From JALVIU01 sp964462295 (GTDB lineage Bacteria > Atribacterota > JALVIU01): a DNA stretch of 21,031 nt. The DNA is taken from the NCBI GenBank assembly GCA_964462295.1, contig CAYWXH010000026.1, forward strand, positions 1 through 21,031, in the 5' to 3' direction. Positions 8,281-15,745 of the stretch are shown in pieces (positions within the stretch are counted from its first letter, which is position 1; the number at the start of each line of letters is the position of its first letter). The notes under the pieces were generated by a model. That model had not been told where the DNA came from and did not search any database. It saw only the letters and a program-made list of their open reading frames with translations. The position numbers and the translations under genes are program-made.

Positions 8281-8544
8281 ATGGACATTTACAGTAGAGT
8301 AAAAAAGATAATCGCAGAACGTCTCTCAGTAAGTGAGGATGAAATTAGAATGGATTCTTCCTTTTTAGATGATCTTGGGGCAGATTCCTTAGATATAGTT
8401 GAACTTATTATGGCATTTGAAGAGGAATTTGACCTTAAGATTCCTGATGATGATGCAGAAAAGATTGAAACAGTTAAAGATGTGGTAGATTACATTCAGT
8501 CCCACATTGGAAATGATTTAGATGATGCAGGTGATGTGGAGTAG
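8281..8544 (+). CDS. acpP: Acyl carrier protein
   Basis: Carries growing acyl chains on 4'-phosphopantetheine. The 87-aa acidic four-helix protein has the attachment Ser36 in LGADSLDIVE. Tandem ATGs occur at 8278 and 8281. GGAGG at 8269-8273 is 7 nt from the second and only 4 nt from the first, so 8281 is preferred. The C-terminus has an extra acidic tail (GNDLDDAGDVE) of about ten residues compared with the usual 76-80 aa. A strong hairpin lies downstream before fabF. No acyl-carrier synthase gene is in the window. Confidence 0.97.
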   Translation: MDIYSRVKKIIAERLSVSEDEIRMDSSFLDDLGADSLDIVELIMAFEEEFDLKIPDDDAEKIETVKDVVDYIQSHIGNDLDDAGDVE

Positions 8545-8574
8545 AAAAATAAGAAAAACTTTAGATAGAAGAAA

Positions 8575-8609
8575 ATATAATCAGGGAGAGTTTATCTCCC
8601 TGATTATAT
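8575..8609 (+). other. Intercistronic stem-loop acpP-fabF
   Basis: A perfect 15-bp inverted repeat (8575-8589 with 8595-8609) around a 5-nt loop GTTTA. No T-run follows (the next bases are AAAAGTGAGG), so it is not a standard terminator. It may be a processing or mRNA-stability element, or a partial attenuator that lets acpP be made in excess of fabF and later genes (inference). Confidence 0.75.
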
Positions 8610-8626
8610 AAAAGTGAGGTGTATTT

Positions 8627-9865
8627 ATGGGAAGAAGAGTGGTAGTTACGGGTTTAGGCGCGGTTACTCCTATTGGAATAGGTATTTCAAAATATTGGAA
8701 TGCACTTTTAGAAGGAAAATCAGGGATCAGAAAGATTGATAGATTTGAAATAGATGAGTTTTCTTCTCAGATTGCTGGTCTGGTAGATGGCTTTAACCCA
8801 AAAGATTTTTTTGAACCTAAGGCTGCAAGGAGAATGGATAAATCTACACAATTTGCACTTGCTTCTGCTATAATGGCAAAGGAAGATGCAAATATAGATT
8901 TCGCCGAAGACGATCCGTACAGGGTAGGTGTTGTTTTAGGTTCCGGAATTGGGGGTATGGAAACATTAGACACCCAGTTTAGAACTATGCTTCAAAAGGG
9001 TCCCAATAGGGTAAGTCCTCTGTTTATACCTATGATGATTTCAAATATTTTGGCAGGGCAAATTGGCATGCACTTTAAGGCAAAAGGACCAAATATGGTA
9101 ATAACCACGGCTTGTGCCTCTTCTACTCATGCCATTGGCGTCTCTTACAGACTTATAAGAGAAGGAGAGGCGGATGTAATTATAAGTGGAGGTGCAGAGG
9201 CTGCGATTACCCCTTTGGCACTTGCAGGTTTTTGTTCCATGAAAGCCTTGTCTACGAGAAACGATGCACCCGAGAAGGCCTCTCGTCCTTTTGATAAGGA
9301 AAGAGACGGATTTGTTATGGCTGAAGGTGGTGGAATTTTGATTCTGGAAGAGTTAGAACATGCGAAAAAGAGGGGAGCAAAGATCTATGCTGAGGTGGTA
9401 GGCTTTGGAATGACAGCAGATGCCTACCATATAACTGCACCTGACCCGGAGGGAGAAGGGGCAAGAAAGGCTATGGAACTTGCTATTTCAGATGCAGGTT
9501 TAAAACCTGAAGATGTGGATTATATAAATGCTCATGGTACATCTACGCCTCTAAATGATAAATTAGAAACACTTGCCATAAAAAAACTCTTTGGAGAGCA
9601 TGCATACAAGCTTGCTGTAAGTTCTAACAAGTCTATGATTGGGCATCTTTTGGGTGGTGCCGGGGCTGTTGAGGCTATTGCCACTTCTATGACATTGAAA
9701 GAGGGGATAATACCTCCTACTATTAATTATGAGAATCCTGATCCCGAGTGTGATCTTGATTATGTGCCTAATGAAAAGAGGGTCCAAGATGTGAGGGTTG
9801 CCATATCTAATTCTTTTGGCTTTGGAGGACATAACGCTTCTTTGGTACTAAAAAAATATGAATAA
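8627..9865 (+). CDS. fabF: 3-oxoacyl-ACP synthase II (FabF)
   Basis: Elongating ketosynthase that condenses acyl-ACP with malonyl-ACP. The 412-aa protein has the Cys-His-His triad: Cys163 in TTACASSTHAIG, His303 in NAHGTSTPLND and His340 in SNKSMIGHLLGGAGA, with Lys335 also present. The N-terminus RRVVVTGLGAVTPIG is typical. GTGAGGTG at 8614-8621 is the ribosome binding site. The start lies beyond the acpP hairpin, and the stop overlaps rnc by 8 nt. No fabZ or acc genes are in the window, so the dehydratase and malonyl-CoA supply must be elsewhere. Confidence 0.97.
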   Translation: MGRRVVVTGLGAVTPIGIGISKYWNALLEGKSGIRKIDRFEIDEFSSQIAGLVDGFNPKDFFEPKAARRMDKSTQFALASAIMAKEDANIDFAEDDPYRVGVVLGSGIGGMETLDTQFRTMLQKGPNRVSPLFIPMMISNILAGQIGMHFKAKGPNMVITTACASSTHAIGVSYRLIREGEADVIISGGAEAAITPLALAGFCSMKALSTRNDAPEKASRPFDKERDGFVMAEGGGILILEELEHAKKRGAKIYAEVVGFGMTADAYHITAPDPEGEGARKAMELAISDAGLKPEDVDYINAHGTSTPLNDKLETLAIKKLFGEHAYKLAVSSNKSMIGHLLGGAGAVEAIATSMTLKEGIIPPTINYENPDPECDLDYVPNEKRVQDVRVAISNSFGFGGHNASLVLKKYE

Positions 9866-10343
9866 TCTTGAAAATAAGGGATTTTATGATATAGAAAAAT
9901 CCTTGGGTTATACATTTAAAGACAAAACTTTATTAAAAAGTGCATTAACTCACCTGTCTTACTATGAAGGGGTTACCGATAAGATAGATAAGACAGGTGA
10001 GAGATTAGAATACCTTGGAGATGCTGTTTTAGGCCTTTTGGTAAAGGAATTTTTATTTTTTGAATTTAAAGACAGAGATGAGGGGGGACTTACCCTCATC
10101 TCTTCTTATTTACTAAGTGATAAAAATCTTGCAGACTGGAGTAGGGAATTATCTTTAAATGAATTTATATTACTAGGAAGGGGAGAAGAGAAACAACATG
10201 GAAGAGAAAAGGTCTCCATCCTTGCACACACCTTTGAGGCCTTGATTGCTGCTATATACTTGGATGGGGGTTTTGAACCTGTGAGAGATTTACTCTCTTC
10301 AAAATTCCTAAAGAGAGAGTATATTTCTGATATTTTAGGATGA
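9858..10343 (+). CDS. rnc: RNase III catalytic domain protein, no dsRBD
   Basis: RNase III-family protein at the usual rnc position after fabF, but only 161 aa instead of about 220-250. The catalytic domain is collinear with E. coli RNase III: Glu48, Glu51 and Asp55 (ERLEYLGDAVLG), Glu75 and Glu127 correspond to E38, E41, D45, E65 and E117. The site equal to metal-ligand Asp114 is His124 (ILAHTFEAL, codon CAC). The C-terminal dsRNA-binding domain is absent: the frame ends just after the catalytic fold and the next gene starts in an ATGA overlap, so there is no room for a frameshifted remnant. It is distinct from mini-RNase III (MrnC) by its canonical ERLEYLGDAV signature. It may be a specialised or weakened enzyme; activity is uncertain. 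Confidence 0.9.
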   Translation: MNNLENKGFYDIEKSLGYTFKDKTLLKSALTHLSYYEGVTDKIDKTGERLEYLGDAVLGLLVKEFLFFEFKDRDEGGLTLISSYLLSDKNLADWSRELSLNEFILLGRGEEKQHGREKVSILAHTFEALIAAIYLDGGFEPVRDLLSSKFLKREYISDILG

Positions 10344-11449
10344 AAAGGGACTTCTTAGTAATACCTATTTTTATTCCACATCTTGGTTGTCCTCATAAGT
10401 GTGTATTTTGTAATCAGAAAAAAATAACAGGAAAAACTACGCGAGTTACACCAGAAGATATAAGGAAGACTATAAACTTTTTTTTACCTTTTAAGAAGGG
10501 GAAAAAAGTCGTAGAAGTAGCATTTTTTGGAGGGACATTTACAGGACTGCCACTCTCTATCCAAGAAAATTTTTTAAAGGTTGTACAGCCTTATATAGAG
10601 AGAGGTGATATAAATTATATAAGACTCTCTACAAGGCCTGATTATATAGATAGAGATGTGCTTTTATTTCTTAAAAAATATAGAGTGAGGGTTATCGAGC
10701 TTGGAGTGCAGTCTCTCGTGGATGATGTACTTTTATTATCCCAAAGAGGACATACAAAAGATGATGTAGATAATGCAAGTAAACTTATTAGGGAATACGG
10801 ATTTTTATTAGGACATCAAATAATGCCTGGTTTACCAGGTGATAATGAAGAAACGATCATGGAAACTGTAAAGAGGAGTATAAAAATGAGACCCAATATG
10901 GTAAGAATTTACCCTACACTTGTACTTGAAGATACAGAGCTATTTAATATGTATAAACAAGGAAAATACAGACCCTTATCCCTTGAAGAGACAGTTAGAT
11001 TAGTTGCCCTCTCTTATCTTTACTATACGGCAAATGAGGTAGATGTTATAAGGATAGGACTTCAAACTACAGATGAGATAAATGAGAGATATGTTGTAGC
11101 AGGCCCATATCATCCAAATATAGGAGCACTTGTAAGAGCACAAATATTTTTATGGATGACTCTCTATCTTCTAAGAAATGTAAAAGACAACCTCTATCAT
11201 GTAATCTTATTTATTAATGAGAAGGATATTCCTTATTTCATAGGCCATAAGAGGAGAAATTTAGAGATTATAAAAGTTCTTTTTCCTGATTTTTCAAAGA
11301 GAGTAGATAAATCTCTTTTGGAGGGAGAGATTGTTTTAGCAATAGATAATAAAAAGTATAAAATTTCTCTTGTCGAATTTTCAAAAAAGGTGTATAAAAA
11401 TATTATTAATTTAAATGAAATAACAGGGGTGATATATGAACATATTTAA
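10340..11449 (+). CDS. Radical SAM protein, Elp3-like, rnc-linked
   Basis: Radical S-adenosylmethionine protein of 369 aa. The cluster-binding Cys17, Cys21 and Cys24 (CPHKCVFC) are followed by FFGGTFTGLP, STRPDYID, ELGVQSL and HQIMPGLPGD, the same order as in the radical SAM core of Elp3-like proteins. It lacks the GNAT acetyltransferase half of true Elp3. Homologues sit between rnc and smc in many clostridia; I know of no proven substrate. The ATG overlaps the rnc stop by 4 nt and the 3' end overlaps ftsY by 14 nt. A tRNA- or RNA-modification role is a family-based guess only. Confidence 0.85.
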   Translation: MKRDFLVIPIFIPHLGCPHKCVFCNQKKITGKTTRVTPEDIRKTINFFLPFKKGKKVVEVAFFGGTFTGLPLSIQENFLKVVQPYIERGDINYIRLSTRPDYIDRDVLLFLKKYRVRVIELGVQSLVDDVLLLSQRGHTKDDVDNASKLIREYGFLLGHQIMPGLPGDNEETIMETVKRSIKMRPNMVRIYPTLVLEDTELFNMYKQGKYRPLSLEETVRLVALSYLYYTANEVDVIRIGLQTTDEINERYVVAGPYHPNIGALVRAQIFLWMTLYLLRNVKDNLYHVILFINEKDIPYFIGHKRRNLEIIKVLFPDFSKRVDKSLLEGEIVLAIDNKKYKISLVEFSKKVYKNIINLNEITGVIYEHI

Positions 11450-12323
11450 AGGTTGGATGAAAAATATAAAAGATGGCCTTAAGTCTGTCTTTAAAGGGAA
11501 AAGTGAGATTGGTGATGATGAAATAGAAGAGATAGAGGAGATACTTTTTCAATCTGATCTAGGAACCCAAATGGTTGTTTCCATAATGGATAAGGTGGAA
11601 GAAGGGGTAAAAAGGGGAGAGATAAAAACCTATGAAGACCTTGAAGGTGTCATAAAAAAGGATTTCCTTGAAATTCTTGGAGAAAAGAAAGAACTTAAAC
11701 TTTCTGATGGATTAAATATTATACTTGTCATAGGGGTAAATGGCACAGGAAAGACTACCTTTATTGCAAAGCTTGCAAAAAAACTTAAAGAACAAGGGAA
11801 AAAAGTTCTCATTGCTGCAGCGGATACCTTTAGGGCAGCAGGGGTTAAACAGATGGTAGTCTGGGCAGAGAGGCTAGGTGTGCCTGTGGTTGCCCAACAA
11901 GAAGGGGCAGACCCTTCAGCTGTAGTCTTTGATGCAATTTCTTCGGCAAAGGCGAGGGAAGTAGATGTGCTTATTATAGATACTGCTGGAAGATTACACA
12001 CAAAGAAAAATCTTATGGAAGAGTTGAAAAAGATAAAAAGGGTAATATCAAAAAATGCACCAGATGCTCATCTTGAAGTGCTTCTGACTGTGGATGCAAC
12101 TACAGGACAAAATGCCCTTATCCAGGCGAAAAATTTTCACGAACACTTAGGGGTTACAGGTCTTGTGGTAAATAAACTTGATAGCACTTCTCGAGGAGGA
12201 CATATTATAAGTATAAAGAAGGAATTAGGCATACCTATAATATTTATAGGCACAGGAGAGACTGAGAAAGACTTAGAATACTTTGATCCTGAAAAATTTG
12301 TGGAGGAGCTTTTTAAAACTTAG
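11436..12323 (+). CDS. ftsY: SRP receptor GTPase FtsY
   Basis: Membrane-associated GTPase that docks the signal recognition particle for co-translational membrane targeting. The 295-aa protein is a short FtsY with an N domain (residues 1-90) and a G domain. G motifs are GVNGTGKT (100-107), DTFRAAG (130-136), DTAGR (182-186) and NKLD (246-249), then the GTGETEKDLEYFDPEKFVEELF tail typical of FtsY. The usual TKLDGTAKGG block reads NKLDSTSRGG, a mild departure. There is no long acidic A domain. The start at 11436 overlaps the upstream gene by 14 nt. In related bacteria smc usually precedes it; here it does not. Confidence 0.96.
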   Translation: MNIFKGWMKNIKDGLKSVFKGKSEIGDDEIEEIEEILFQSDLGTQMVVSIMDKVEEGVKRGEIKTYEDLEGVIKKDFLEILGEKKELKLSDGLNIILVIGVNGTGKTTFIAKLAKKLKEQGKKVLIAAADTFRAAGVKQMVVWAERLGVPVVAQQEGADPSAVVFDAISSAKAREVDVLIIDTAGRLHTKKNLMEELKKIKRVISKNAPDAHLEVLLTVDATTGQNALIQAKNFHEHLGVTGLVVNKLDSTSRGGHIISIKKELGIPIIFIGTGETEKDLEYFDPEKFVEELFKT

Positions 12324-12324
12324 T

Positions 12325-13485
12325 ATGGATATTATTTTTCATATAGATATGGATGCATTTTTTCCTACAATAGAGGTAATAGATAATCCTTCCCTTGCGG
12401 GAAAGCCTATCATTGTGGGTGGGATAGATTCCAAGCGAGGGGTAGTTTCCTCTGCATCTTATGAGGCAAGAAAATATGGTATACATTCTGGTATGTCTAT
12501 TCAAGAGGCAAAAAGGCTATGTCCACATGCTGTATTTTTACCTGTTCGTCATGAAAGGTATATGGAAATTTCCTATAAGATAAGAGAGATATTTTTTAAA
12601 TATTCTCCTCGTGTGGAGATGATATCTGTAGATGAGGCCTTTTTAGATATGAAAGGTGTAGGTGAGGCCGAAAGGGACCCGATAGGTTATGCAAAGAAAA
12701 TAAAAAATGATATAAGTAAATTGGGGCTTACCGCATCTGTCGGTATATCTTATAATAAATTTATGGCAAAAATGGCTACAGAGGATGCAAAACCAGATGG
12801 GATTCTTATGATAGAAGAGGAAAGAGCAAGAGAATTTTTAGGAGAGAAAACCGTAGATAAATTATGGGGGGTAGGGGATGCCTTAAAAGAGACCTTAAAT
12901 AAGATGGGAATTTTTTTGGTAAAAGATATATGGAGGTATTCCCTTGACTATCTTTTCTATGAGCTGGGGAAGAGAGGAGAAGATTTGTATTACCTCTCAA
13001 GGGGTATAGACAGAAGTGAGGTAGTCCCATATGTCCCTCCCAAGTCTTTGGGAAAAGAGATCACCCTTGAGGAGGATATTCCTCCAGATGCAGATATAGT
13101 TATCCCGATTCTCTCTTATCTTTCAGAAAGGGTGGGCTATAATTTAAGATTACGTTCATTTTCTGGAAATAGCGTTACCCTTAAGATAAAGTTTTACAAT
13201 CATAAAATTAGGACAAAGAGTAAAACCCTTGGTGAATATACTTTTCTCGATGATGAAATATTTTATTTTGCCACAAGGCTTTTTTTGGATGCCAAAGATA
13301 TAGACATACCTATTCGCCTTTTGGGCATATATGTAAGTGGTTTAAAGAAGGTATCTGGTTTTCAGCTTGACCTTGCAGGATTTAGAAAAAAAAGAAGGAA
13401 TCTTTTAAAGGCTATGGATGAAATAAGAAAAAAGTATGGTTTTAATGCTGTAATAAGGGGGATAAGTTATTTATATGAAAAATAA
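12325..13485 (+). CDS. dinB: DNA polymerase IV (Y family)
   Basis: Error-prone translesion DNA polymerase. The 386-aa protein begins MDIIFHIDMDAFFPTIE with metal ligand Asp8 and steric-gate Phe13. The second catalytic pair Asp103-Glu104 lies in ISVDEAFLD. The little-finger domain ends with an RKKYGFNAVIRG block normal for gram-positive DinB, and FQLDLAGF may be a weakened sliding-clamp contact. Upstream in-frame TTG codons (12283, 12298) would extend it into ftsY and add residues foreign to the family, so ATG 12325 is preferred, although GGAGG at 12302-12306 is 18 nt away. No LexA-type box was noticed, and being inside the operon suggests no separate damage control (inference). Confidence 0.95.
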   Translation: MDIIFHIDMDAFFPTIEVIDNPSLAGKPIIVGGIDSKRGVVSSASYEARKYGIHSGMSIQEAKRLCPHAVFLPVRHERYMEISYKIREIFFKYSPRVEMISVDEAFLDMKGVGEAERDPIGYAKKIKNDISKLGLTASVGISYNKFMAKMATEDAKPDGILMIEEERAREFLGEKTVDKLWGVGDALKETLNKMGIFLVKDIWRYSLDYLFYELGKRGEDLYYLSRGIDRSEVVPYVPPKSLGKEITLEEDIPPDADIVIPILSYLSERVGYNLRLRSFSGNSVTLKIKFYNHKIRTKSKTLGEYTFLDDEIFYFATRLFLDAKDIDIPIRLLGIYVSGLKKVSGFQLDLAGFRKKRRNLLKAMDEIRKKYGFNAVIRGISYLYEK

Positions 13486-13957
13486 AGGTATTACAAGAGA
13501 TATAACTTGGATTTCTGTAGTTTCAGCACTTTATGTTGTTATTACCCTTGTTTTTGCACCCATTAGCTATGGTCCTATTCAGGTAAGAATCTCTGAGGCA
13601 CTTACCCTTTTGCCTTTTTTTGACCCACGGGCAATACCTGCACTTTTTATAGGTTGTTTTGTTGCAAATATATTCGGTGGTTTAGGTATATATGATATCG
13701 TGTTTGGGAGTCTTTTGACTCTTATTGCTGCATTTCTTACTTATAAGATGAAAAATATATATTTGGCTGGTATCCCACCTGTAGTAGTAAATGCATTTGG
13801 TGTGAGCCTTTATCTTTCTTTATTTTTTAAATTACCATATTTTGTTACAGTATTTTATATAGGTATAGGGGAGACAATCTCTGTTTATGCAATAGGGCTT
13901 CCCCTTGCCCTATATGTAAAAAGAAAAATTTATAAAGATCGGAGGTTTGATAGATGA
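13475..13957 (+). CDS. queT: QueT-family queuosine-precursor transporter
   Basis: Integral membrane protein of 160 aa with about five hydrophobic segments. The block GPIQVRISEALTLLPFFDPRAIPALFIGC is the hallmark of the QueT family, the substrate-specific (S) component of an ECF-type vitamin transporter thought to import queuosine precursors such as preQ1 or queuine. No ECF ATPase or T component is in the window, so it would share a general energising module encoded elsewhere. It overlaps dinB by 11 nt and tyrS by 4 nt (ATGA). There is no space for its own preQ1 riboswitch. Family assignment is good; substrate is inferred from the family. Confidence 0.88.
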   Translation: MKNKGITRDITWISVVSALYVVITLVFAPISYGPIQVRISEALTLLPFFDPRAIPALFIGCFVANIFGGLGIYDIVFGSLLTLIAAFLTYKMKNIYLAGIPPVVVNAFGVSLYLSLFFKLPYFVTVFYIGIGETISVYAIGLPLALYVKRKIYKDRRFDR

Positions 13958-15186
13958 AAATACCTATTGAGGAACAACTAAAGCTTATAAGAAGAGGTGT
14001 AGTTGATCTTATAACAGAGGAAGAGCTTGTAAAAAAGCTCCAAAGGATTGATAAAGAAGGTGGAGAACTTAAGGTAAAAGAGGGTTTTGATCCATCAGCC
14101 CCCGACCTCCACTTAGGCCATACGGTAACCCTTAGAAAATTAAGACAATTTCAAGACCTTGGCCATAGAGTACAGTTTGTTATAGGAGATTTTACAGGGA
14201 TGATAGGGGACCCTACGGGAAAAAGTCAGACACGAAAGCAGCTTTCTGAAGAAGAGGTCCAAGAAAATGCAAAAACCTATGCAAAACAGGTTTTTAAGAT
14301 TTTGGACCCTGAAAAGACCGATGTAGTCTTTAACAGCAAATGGCTCTCCCCCCTTACATTTAAAGATGTAATATTGCTTACTGCGAAATTTACAGTAGCA
14401 AGAATTTTGGAAAGAGATGACTTTCAGAAAAGATATAGAGAGGGTAAACCTATAGGGCTCCACGAATTTTTGTATCCTATAATGCAGGCATATGACTCTG
14501 TAGCACTAAAATCTGATGTGGAACTTGGAGGAACAGACCAGAAGTTTAATCTTTTGGTAGGTAGAGACCTTCAAAGAGAATTTGGCATAGAACCCCAGAT
14601 TGTAATAACACTTCCTCTTCTTGAAGGACTTGATGGGGTGGAAAAGATGAGTAAAAGTTTAGGCAACTATGTAGGGATAGATGAGCCTCCAAATGTCATG
14701 TTTGGAAAACTTATGTCTTTACCCGATCATCTTATGGTAAAATACTTTGAGCTTCTTACTGATGTCCCAATGGAAGAGATAAAGAGAATAGATGAAGGAC
14801 TTAAAAATGATACCATACATCCTCTTGAGGTAAAGAAAAGACTTGCAAGAGAAATTGTAAAGATGTATCATTCTGAGGAAGATGCCCAAAATGCACAAAG
14901 AGAGTTCGAGGCAGTGTTTAGCAAAAAAGAACTCCCTACAGATATGAAAGATATAGTTATAGATAGTTCTTTGTTAAAAGATGGTAAAATATGGATCATA
15001 AGACTTTTGGAGGCATCTGGTTTTGTAAAATCAAGACAAGAGGCAAGAAGGCTTATAGAACAAGGTGGAGTCAGGCTTGACAATGAAAAGATTACAGATT
15101 CAAAACTCGATATAGAGATTAAAAATGGTATGATTTTGAGGGTGGGTAAACTTAAATTTGGAAAAATAGTGGTAAAAGAGGGGTAG
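13954..15186 (+). CDS. tyrS: Tyrosyl-tRNA synthetase
   Basis: Class I aminoacyl-tRNA synthetase that charges tRNA-Tyr. The 410-aa protein has the HIGH-type motif HLGH at residues 53-56, GDFTGMIGDPTGKS (78-91), the ELGGTDQKFN block (190-199), KMSKS at 231-235 and a C-terminal S4 RNA-binding domain (about 343-405). Its sequence resembles the TyrZ-like bacterial subgroup more than E. coli TyrS. GGAGG lies upstream of the ATG, which overlaps queT by 4 nt. As the last gene of the operon it ends in the stem of a terminator. There is no T-box leader in front because it is translated from within the operon. Confidence 0.96.
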   Translation: MKIPIEEQLKLIRRGVVDLITEEELVKKLQRIDKEGGELKVKEGFDPSAPDLHLGHTVTLRKLRQFQDLGHRVQFVIGDFTGMIGDPTGKSQTRKQLSEEEVQENAKTYAKQVFKILDPEKTDVVFNSKWLSPLTFKDVILLTAKFTVARILERDDFQKRYREGKPIGLHEFLYPIMQAYDSVALKSDVELGGTDQKFNLLVGRDLQREFGIEPQIVITLPLLEGLDGVEKMSKSLGNYVGIDEPPNVMFGKLMSLPDHLMVKYFELLTDVPMEEIKRIDEGLKNDTIHPLEVKKRLAREIVKMYHSEEDAQNAQREFEAVFSKKELPTDMKDIVIDSSLLKDGKIWIIRLLEASGFVKSRQEARRLIEQGGVRLDNEKITDSKLDIEIKNGMILRVGKLKFGKIVVKEG

Positions 15187-15206
15187 CCTACCCCTCTTTT
15201 ATTTTG
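15173..15206. terminator. Shared convergent terminator tyrS / DUF5317
   Basis: A perfect 13-bp stem (15173-15185 with 15189-15201) and a 3-nt loop GCC, followed on the + strand by TTTTATTTT. The stop codons of both convergent genes (tyrS TAG at 15184-15186, minus-strand TAG at 15188-15190) are inside the hairpin. The minus-strand U-tract is shorter (TTTT then ACC), so termination may be better for the + strand. Confidence 0.85.
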
Positions 15207-15745
15207 GGCATTGTCCCCTTAAATATAAGTATAAATAGCCCTATTCCTATAAATATATCTCCTATGCTGAAAAGTGTAGGTCTTGGATAAGGGTGGGGAA
15301 TATAAAATCTATCTGCGAGAAATGGAAGGTGCGTGCCTTTACCTATAAGTGTATGTGTTAGATATTTTCCACTTTGGAGAATTTCCTTATAACTTCCAAG
15401 CCCTACCTTTTCAAGACCTGTTCCTGATACAGGCATCTGTCCATTGTTTGCTACTATTACGAGGAAATTAAGGAGGATTCCTATCCCCATCCATTTAAAT
15501 CCTGGAGCATTTATATTTTTGATTATCCCAATAAAAAGCAAGGTAAAAGATAAGATATGAAGCCAAAAGTGATATTTTTCTACAAATGCTACATTTTTAA
15601 ATGAAAGCCAAACTATGGCAAGTTGTATAAGAAACCCTAAAATAAATAGTTCTATCCATTCTAATTTTAAGTTTTTGAAGTTAGAAAGCTTATGTCCTGC
15701 CAATAAAGTAATAATAAGGGAAACAATAAATACATCTAAAAGCAT
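15188..15745 (-). CDS. DUF5317 family membrane protein
   Basis: Integral membrane protein of 185 aa with about five hydrophobic helices. The central NNGQMPVSGTGLEKVG block and the C-terminal FSIGDIFIGIGLFILIF segment are characteristic of the DUF5317 family, which has no assigned function. Its ATG follows the HD-GYP stop codon with zero spacing (TAG then ATG), with GAGGAGG just upstream, so it is translationally coupled to that gene. DUF5317 genes beside HD-GYP genes recur in anaerobic bacteria (from memory), hinting at a shared signalling or membrane role. Function not known. Confidence 0.82.
   Translation of the reverse strand: MLLDVFIVSLIITLLAGHKLSNFKNLKLEWIELFILGFLIQLAIVWLSFKNVAFVEKYHFWLHILSFTLLFIGIIKNINAPGFKWMGIGILLNFLVIVANNGQMPVSGTGLEKVGLGSYKEILQSGKYLTHTLIGKGTHLPFLADRFYIPHPYPRPTLFSIGDIFIGIGLFILIFKGTMPKIKEG

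Noticed and set aside
8576..8581. TATAAT as a promoter for fabF
   Set aside because: No -35-like hexamer at 16-18 nt upstream; the bases are part of the hairpin stem.
10340..10400. A frameshifted dsRNA-binding domain after rnc
   Set aside because: The next gene starts in an ATGA overlap and its N-terminus is an intact radical SAM protein, leaving no room for a dsRBD in any frame.
12283..12324. Upstream TTG start for dinB
   Set aside because: It would add 14 residues not found in DNA polymerase IV and lie inside ftsY; the family N-terminus begins at ATG 12325.
13900..13960. preQ1 riboswitch or T-box near queT/tyrS
   Set aside because: Both genes overlap their upstream neighbours, so there is no leader region to hold one.
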